Notes under the pieces: generated by a model
Seen by the model: the letters and a program-made list of their open reading frames with translations, nothing else
Database searches by the model: none
Told to the model about the DNA's origin: nothing
Shown: in pieces, positions 6,001 through 10,171 of the stretch
Layout of the letters: each line of letters starts with the position of its first letter
Position numbering within the stretch: position 1 is the first letter of the stretch
Assembly (NCBI GenBank): GCA_017555325.1
Contig: JAFZGR010000226.1
Coordinates: forward strand, 1 to 10,171
Source of the DNA: Alphaproteobacteria bacterium
GTDB lineage: Bacteria > Pseudomonadota > Alphaproteobacteria > CAAHEQ01 > UBA3637
Direction of reading: 5' to 3'
Length of the DNA stretch: 10,171 nt
Made by a program: the position numbers and the translations under genes

Positions 6001-7005
6001 TTATCGTGAATAAACGATTTTCGTAATCATTGTTTTGATTTTGTTATATCCGATACAAATACCGATAATTAATAAACTTGCTATTAAACAGAAAACAAAG
6101 TAAGGGAGCATTATGCTTTCTTGTTTTATATGATGTGGTAGGATAAACAAAATCAAATTGCTGATGACCAAGCATGAGAGTGTTTTTTGACCGATATAAC
6201 TGATTATTGATTTTAAGCATAGCCGTTTTTTTGATAACCAATTGGAAAACAGAAAATAGCCGTAAATAAACCCATATCCGCCGATAATCCACAAAAGTGA
6301 GGGAGGGAACCGATGTGGTAATTTATCTTTTAATAACCAGTAAATGGTAAAAGCCATACTGGAAAGGATTGTTAACGTACATAATTTTTTATTAATTACA
6401 ATTTTATTTTTTGCCATAAATGCGCCGATTATAAAATAACTGAAATATTGTATAATCGGAAAAGATGGAATTTGCTTGTGTCCGATAAGCGGGGATAATT
6501 GCGGAACAGGTATCTTTTTGTAATTAATATAGGTCAAAGCTAAAGAACAAACAATTGTTATAAGAACTGCACGATTGTTTGTCAGTATTTTTTTTATGCC
6601 ACTGCCACAAAGAAGAATAGTTAAATACAAAAATACAAAGCTGAGTAAAAATTCTGAATAACCACTGATACGTTCAAAGTATAAAACGGACAACAATGTA
6701 TTGATATTGTTTATTTTTAAAAAGAATAATTCAAATCCGAATGCCGAAATATAATAAGCAATTAATATTTTTAAAAAAACAATAAAAATACGATTAATCG
6801 GTAAAAGTTGTTTTTGAAAATACGCTATTTGACAAGCATATCCAAAGCAAAATAAAAAACCGGAAAAAGTTGTTAAATTCACATAATCGGAAAAAATACG
6901 AAAGCCGGTCTGATTATTTGGAAAAAATTGAATAACATGTGCCGTAATCATCAATATTGTGATGATCCCTTTCATTAAATCAATGTTTTCATGTCGTTTT
7001 TTCAT
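6001..7005 (-). CDS. Membrane acyltransferase, acyltransferase-3 family
   Basis: 334 residues with roughly ten hydrophobic segments. The N-terminus has the family signature: I-D-L-M-K-G-I (8-14) followed by the conserved His in M-I-T-A-H23. This family (OafA, NodX, YcfT-like) transfers acetyl or other acyl groups to sugars of surface polysaccharides, peptidoglycan or lipids at the inner membrane. A Lys replaces the usual Arg in the D-x-x-R-G motif. I place the start at ATG 7005. An upstream in-frame TTG at 7050 would add 15 residues, but it overlaps the -35 box of a near-perfect promoter and so cannot be in the mRNA made from it. The ribosome site before ATG 7005 is weak (AAGAAAA). The gene stands alone, converging on the phosphotransferase. 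Target unknown; surface-glycan modification is the most likely role. Confidence 0.83.
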   Translation of the reverse strand: MKKRHENIDLMKGIITILMITAHVIQFFPNNQTGFRIFSDYVNLTTFSGFLFCFGYACQIAYFQKQLLPINRIFIVFLKILIAYYISAFGFELFFLKINNINTLLSVLYFERISGYSEFLLSFVFLYLTILLCGSGIKKILTNNRAVLITIVCSLALTYINYKKIPVPQLSPLIGHKQIPSFPIIQYFSYFIIGAFMAKNKIVINKKLCTLTILSSMAFTIYWLLKDKLPHRFPPSLLWIIGGYGFIYGYFLFSNWLSKKRLCLKSIISYIGQKTLSCLVISNLILFILPHHIKQESIMLPYFVFCLIASLLIIGICIGYNKIKTMITKIVYSR

Positions 7006-7021
7006 TATTTTCTTGCATTGA

Positions 7022-7050
7022 ATATTATTGTATTTTAAGAAAAATGTCAA
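7022..7050 (-). promoter_or_regulatory. Strong sigma70-type promoter of the acyltransferase gene
   Basis: On the minus strand TTGACA (7050-7045), a 17-bp spacer and TAATAT (7027-7022) give a near-consensus promoter. Transcription would start near 7015, only about 10 nt before ATG 7005. It decides the gene start, because the upstream TTG lies inside the -35 box. Confidence 0.72.
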
Positions 7051-7112
7051 TTCCTGAAAACGGGTTTAATATTCCTGTTTGTTTTAAAGAATTGTTATTT
7101 TAAAATTTAGTA

Positions 7113-7139
7113 GGTACATCCCGTTTGACAGAATGTACC
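7113..7139. other. Inverted repeat after the glycyl radical enzyme gene
   Basis: GGTACAT (7113-7119) and ATGTACC (7133-7139) form a 7-bp stem with a 13-nt loop, 13 bp beyond the stop of the glycyl radical enzyme. There is no T-run directly behind it on the minus strand, so it is at best a weak terminator or an RNA-stabilising hairpin. The element also contains two direct copies of CCCGTTTGA (7120-7128 and 7138-7146). Confidence 0.4.
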
Positions 7140-7151
7140 CGTTTGAACAAA

Positions 7152-9242
7152 TTATAATGTATATTTATGTCTGTTTAAAACATGTTGTTGATAAACAGGG
7201 GCTAATTCGGTAAAATAACCACTCCACCCCCAAACACGAACAATTAAATTTCGGTGTTTTTCCGGATGTGCAATGGCTTCTTCCAAAACAGAAGCATCCA
7301 AAACGTTTAGTTGGAGTTGTTGATTTCCGACTTTGACAAAATATTTAATGAGTTGCGCCAGTTTTTTTATGCCATCCTCTGAGTGAAAAACAGATGGTGA
7401 TAATTCAATTGTAATCGGACCACCATTCATAATGCGACTGTAATCAATAACGGAATATGATTTTAAAACACTCAATACTCCATTTACTTTTATGCCATGC
7501 GAAGGGGCTAAACTGGTTGATAAGGCTTCTCCGGATAAACGACCATCTGCCGTTGCGTTTACTTTTGGTTCAAACGCCCATGTCATATTCGGATCAACTA
7601 ACCAAACATAAAACATGGCAGAACCACTACCGGCTCTGATTTTTTTGTGTTTGTTGGACAATTCATCAGCAACGTCGGCAAAACAATCAAATAAAAATTT
7701 TAATTCATTGTCCGCATCAGTATCTGCATTGCCGACTTTTGGCATTTCATCTTGTAAATAGGTACGTAATTTCTCATAACCTTTAAAGTTTGCATTTTTA
7801 GCGGTTAATAATTCTTTTAAACCGCTAAATCCTTTTGTTTCAAATGTTTTTAAAATGGCAATTAAGGCATCTGCCCCATTTGCCGAGCCTGCTCCATGAA
7901 TACCGATATTGTTATATTTTGCACATTGAGAAGCATCTTTTCTCTGTTGAATGGAATCATGAAAAAAGACAGAAGCAAATGGGCAGGGCAGGGTGCGGAT
8001 ATCTCGATTGGAGATAATTTTTTTGACTTGTTCTTTTATGTTTTGCTTTATCAATTTTCTAAATGTATCAATGTTAAATGAATTATTTTTTTGCATACAT
8101 TTTTCAAAAGCGATATCAACGGCATACGGAAAAGAAACTGCGCCTTGATTAACAACTTCCATTCCTTTCCCCGGAATAATAAATTCCCAACAGGCGGCAA
8201 CGGTATAATTGCGAGCATCTTCAAGAGAATATCCTTTTTTTACAAGTGCCGGAATAACAACTTCATCATTGCTGTATTGTGGAAATCCCAGTCCACACTT
8301 TGTTAATTCACAACCTAATTCTAATAAATCATCGGGAGTGTTGGAATCAATGCGTAAATTAATTTTAGGATCAATCAATTTAAGATCTTTTGAAACCTCT
8401 AAAATGAGATATGTCAAATCATTAACGGCTGATGTGCCATCAGCAGGTTTACACCCACCCAACATCACACTTTGTCCGTTATCGCCCTGTTGTACACCTC
8501 GATATAAATCGGTATCTTTATTCAGTGAAATAAAAAATTCAGCTAGTAATTCTTTGGCTTCTTCGCGGGAAATTTTACCTGTTTTTATATCGTTTTCATA
8601 TAAAGGATATAAATATTGATCCATTCTGCCAAAACCAAGTTGATATGTATCGGCTAAATATAGAGCAGCGGACACAAAACGAATGGCTTGCAAACCCTCG
8701 TGAAATGTTTGTGCCGGATAACGGGGAACACGATTAAATAAATCGGCAACTTCCTGATTGTTGGCAATAAGAGCAGCTTTATGATATTTTTCAGCGAGTT
8801 GTAAAACAGCTAAAATGGATGAAGCAACAGAATCTAAAAATATTTTTTCGGACCGTTTTTTTGTTTTTTTTCGTTCGGATAATACTTCTTCTCTTAATTT
8901 TTCCAATCCGTTTGTCAGTAAAATTTCATAATCCGGACAAATATTATGAAATGTATCGTACACAACTCCTTTTTTCTTGCCGAATTCTTTTTCAATATTT
9001 TTAGGTTTAAAATAAAAAGGAATATTTTGTTTTGTTCTGATAAAAGAAATTCGTTCGTCAGGAAAAACAACGGCATCTTCCGTTTGACACATTTCTTTTA
9101 AAATAAATGCAGACCGTTGTACAAAATTGTAATCGGCTTTATCCAATAATTTTGTATAATGGTTATCAATTTCTGTTCTGAACTGTTGATATTGACGTTG
9201 TTGTGTAAAATCTCTTAACTGAGTGAGGCGTTCTGAAAACAT
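7152..9242 (-). CDS. Glycyl radical enzyme (PFL/dehydratase/decarboxylase superfamily), substrate unknown
   Basis: 696 residues. The thiyl-radical site is A-A-C351-W-E353-F. A Cys followed two residues later by Glu is the pattern of glycerol dehydratase, choline lyase and arylacetate decarboxylases, whereas pyruvate formate-lyase has Cys-Cys. The C-terminal glycyl loop is V-R669-V-W-G672-W-S-G-Y-F, with G672 as the radical site. The family normally has R-V-x-G-Y with a small residue before the Gly. Other family landmarks are R-V-P-R-Y-P-A-Q-T-F (171-180), the G-Q-S-V-M-L-G-G strand (256-263) and P-E-K-H-R-N-L-I-V-R-V before the loop. It is about 100 residues or more shorter than typical dehydratases. 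The start has AAAGGA 9 nt upstream, overlapping the end of the activase gene 4 bp away, so the two are co-translated. The reaction cannot be named: dehydration, decarboxylation or C-N/C-S cleavage all remain open. The radical is oxygen-sensitive, so it acts anaerobically in the cytoplasm. Confidence 0.9.
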   Translation of the reverse strand: MFSERLTQLRDFTQQRQYQQFRTEIDNHYTKLLDKADYNFVQRSAFILKEMCQTEDAVVFPDERISFIRTKQNIPFYFKPKNIEKEFGKKKGVVYDTFHNICPDYEILLTNGLEKLREEVLSERKKTKKRSEKIFLDSVASSILAVLQLAEKYHKAALIANNQEVADLFNRVPRYPAQTFHEGLQAIRFVSAALYLADTYQLGFGRMDQYLYPLYENDIKTGKISREEAKELLAEFFISLNKDTDLYRGVQQGDNGQSVMLGGCKPADGTSAVNDLTYLILEVSKDLKLIDPKINLRIDSNTPDDLLELGCELTKCGLGFPQYSNDEVVIPALVKKGYSLEDARNYTVAACWEFIIPGKGMEVVNQGAVSFPYAVDIAFEKCMQKNNSFNIDTFRKLIKQNIKEQVKKIISNRDIRTLPCPFASVFFHDSIQQRKDASQCAKYNNIGIHGAGSANGADALIAILKTFETKGFSGLKELLTAKNANFKGYEKLRTYLQDEMPKVGNADTDADNELKFLFDCFADVADELSNKHKKIRAGSGSAMFYVWLVDPNMTWAFEPKVNATADGRLSGEALSTSLAPSHGIKVNGVLSVLKSYSVIDYSRIMNGGPITIELSPSVFHSEDGIKKLAQLIKYFVKVGNQQLQLNVLDASVLEEAIAHPEKHRNLIVRVWGWSGYFTELAPVYQQHVLNRHKYTL

Positions 9243-9246
9243 GTAA

Positions 9247-10011
9247 TTATCCTTTCATAACATTAAAATTATTTTGTGTCAGTTGTTCGTAAAAATGCTG
9301 AACACTTGTCTGATTTGGTTCATTAGGAATGGTTGTTAATTCGTATGTCATCCCATAATTTTCATATTTACCGCCGGCACAAATATTATAAGGGAGTAAA
9401 TCAATACGGATTGGTGAGTGTTTAAGTGATTTGATAATATTGAACAATCCATTTAAATTATCTGCTGTATCCGTAATTGTCGGAATGAGCGGTATGCGAA
9501 TATGCAATGGAATATTATGTTCATCTAACATTTTTAAATTTTCTAAAATTAACCGATTTGACATGCCTGTATATTTTTGATGAAGTGTATCATCAGCCAA
9601 TTTTAAATCAAAATAAACAAGATTAACGGCTTGTGCAATTTTTAAAAATTTACTGCTTTCACAATATCCGCAAGTATCTAAGGTTGTGTGAATATCGGTT
9701 AGTAAAGATAGTGTTTCCATCAAAAAATCGGCTTGTAGTGTCGGTTCTCCGCCGGAAAAGGTAATGCCACCCTCGGAAAAAGCAAAGACATCTTGAAATT
9801 GACGAAGATGTTCTGCTAATTCACTCGGCGTATATATTTTACCGCATAATCTATTTGTTTTTTGATTTGTTTCCGGTTGGTGTTTTTGACTTTCGGGATT
9901 GTGACACCATTTGCATGTTAACGGACAGCCTTTTAAAAAGACTGTTACCCGAATCCCCGGTCCATCATTTAATGCAAATTCTTTGATGTCAAAAACAATC
10001 CCATTTGTCAT
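9247..10011 (-). CDS. Glycyl radical enzyme activase (radical SAM), compact form
   Basis: 254 residues. The radical SAM cluster is C29-P-L-T-C33-K-W-C36 near the N-terminus, the S-adenosylmethionine-binding S-G-G-E-P is at 86-90, and activase-typical segments follow: D-T-C-G-Y (112-116), F-D-L-K-L (134-138), K-Y-T-G-M-S-N (146-152) and R-I-P-L-I-P-T-I-T-D (172-181). It would use a 4Fe-4S cluster and SAM to abstract a hydrogen from G672 of the adjacent enzyme. Only about 50 residues separate C36 from S-G-G-E-P, with a single Cys (C56), so the two-cluster ferredoxin-like insert of most dehydratase/decarboxylase activases is missing; pyruvate formate-lyase activase is built this way. The ATG directly abuts the stop of the upstream gene (TAAATG), with AGG about 7 nt before it. 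The order is activase first, enzyme second. Confidence 0.9.
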   Translation of the reverse strand: MTNGIVFDIKEFALNDGPGIRVTVFLKGCPLTCKWCHNPESQKHQPETNQKTNRLCGKIYTPSELAEHLRQFQDVFAFSEGGITFSGGEPTLQADFLMETLSLLTDIHTTLDTCGYCESSKFLKIAQAVNLVYFDLKLADDTLHQKYTGMSNRLILENLKMLDEHNIPLHIRIPLIPTITDTADNLNGLFNIIKSLKHSPIRIDLLPYNICAGGKYENYGMTYELTTIPNEPNQTSVQHFYEQLTQNNFNVMKG

Positions 10012-10171
10012 TTAAATACCTGTTCGTTGTAATTTTCGTAATTTTTTGACATCTTCGCTTAATAAACGGTATTTTTGTATATAGTGCTTTCTTTTATTAC
10101 CAAAAGTAATTTTGGATAAAATTTTATATTTCCGATATCGTCTCATTAACTTGTCTTTGTGAAGAAGCAAA
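10012..10171 (-). CDS. C-terminal end of an upstream gene (partial), very basic tail
   Basis: A frame open at the right window edge runs to TAA at 10014-10012, giving 52 visible residues with no upstream stop. The tail is strongly basic and aromatic, with the core S-K-I-T-F-G-N-K-R-K-H-Y. As I recall, similar tails end sugar- or lipid-modifying glycosyltransferase-like proteins in several host-associated Gram-negative bacteria. That is a memory-based hint only. An internal ATG at 10146 could start a 44-residue protein, but no ribosome site is evident, so a longer gene reaching beyond the window is preferred. The stop is fused to the activase start as TAAATG, so all three genes are probably one transcript. 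Confidence 0.6.
   Translation of the reverse strand, partial: LLLHKDKLMRRYRKYKILSKITFGNKRKHYIQKYRLLSEDVKKLRKLQRTGI

Noticed and set aside
6003..6021. Small hairpin at the convergent stops as a terminator
   Set aside because: The stem is only 5 bp (ATCGT/ACGAT) with a four-T run, too weak to call; the two genes probably read into each other.
7006..7050. TTG at 7050 as the start of the acyltransferase
   Set aside because: It falls within the -35 box of the promoter at 7022-7050, and the family signature begins only after ATG 7005.
8209..8619. 136-codon + strand frame inside the glycyl radical enzyme gene
   Set aside because: It lies wholly antisense to a gene with clear family motifs and shows no recognisable domain of its own.
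7152..9242. Pyruvate formate-lyase
   Set aside because: The adjacent Cys-Cys pair is absent; the site is Ala-Cys-Trp-Glu.

Overview
The window is AT-rich bacterial DNA with 8 protein genes I consider real, one 20-codon leader-like ORF, and the tail of one more gene at the right edge. The mix suggests a Gram-negative, anaerobic or facultative, host-associated bacterium. A prepilin-type N-terminus (cleavage site followed by E at +5) points to a type IV pilus or type II secretion-like machinery. A glycyl radical enzyme with its activase points to life without oxygen. The style of the pilin-like N-terminus resembles uncultured gut Alphaproteobacteria as I remember them. That taxonomic guess is an inference, and no rRNA or tRNA is present to support it.

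Left part (1-2290). Two copies of an 84-bp element (1-84 and 400-483, 81/84 identical) flank a 315-bp stretch without a convincing gene. The second copy ends about 40 bp before a + strand gene for a 570-residue protein. That protein joins a prepilin-like N-terminus, an acidic linker and about ten EGF-like cysteine modules. A perfect 16-bp bidirectional terminator closes this gene and the convergent operon to its right.

Middle-left (2299-4720, minus strand). A tight operon encodes a GNAT acetyltransferase, an aspartoacylase/succinylglutamate desuccinylase-like zinc hydrolase and a NUDIX hydrolase. Ahead of it are a consensus-like sigma70 promoter, a 20-codon ORF rich in Lys and Arg, and an intrinsic terminator. 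The leader segments can pair in alternative ways, as in a translational attenuator. This is the most mechanistically suggestive regulatory structure in the window.

Middle-right (4721-7150). After about 370 bp of weakly coding sequence comes a + strand APH/choline-kinase-type phosphotransferase. It converges, with only 4 bp between the stop codons, on a minus-strand membrane acyltransferase-3 family protein. The latter has its own strong promoter and a very short leader.

Right part (7152-10171, minus strand). A radical SAM activase precedes a 696-residue glycyl radical enzyme, 4 bp apart. The enzyme has a Cys-Trp-Glu active-site motif like dehydratases and decarboxylases, but its glycyl loop is unusual (W-G-W where the family has x-G-Y). 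The activase lacks the ferredoxin-like insert usual for partners of such enzymes. The pair directly follows a gene whose basic C-terminal tail is visible up to the window edge. The substrate cannot be named from sequence alone, so this pair is the best candidate here for an undescribed enzyme system.
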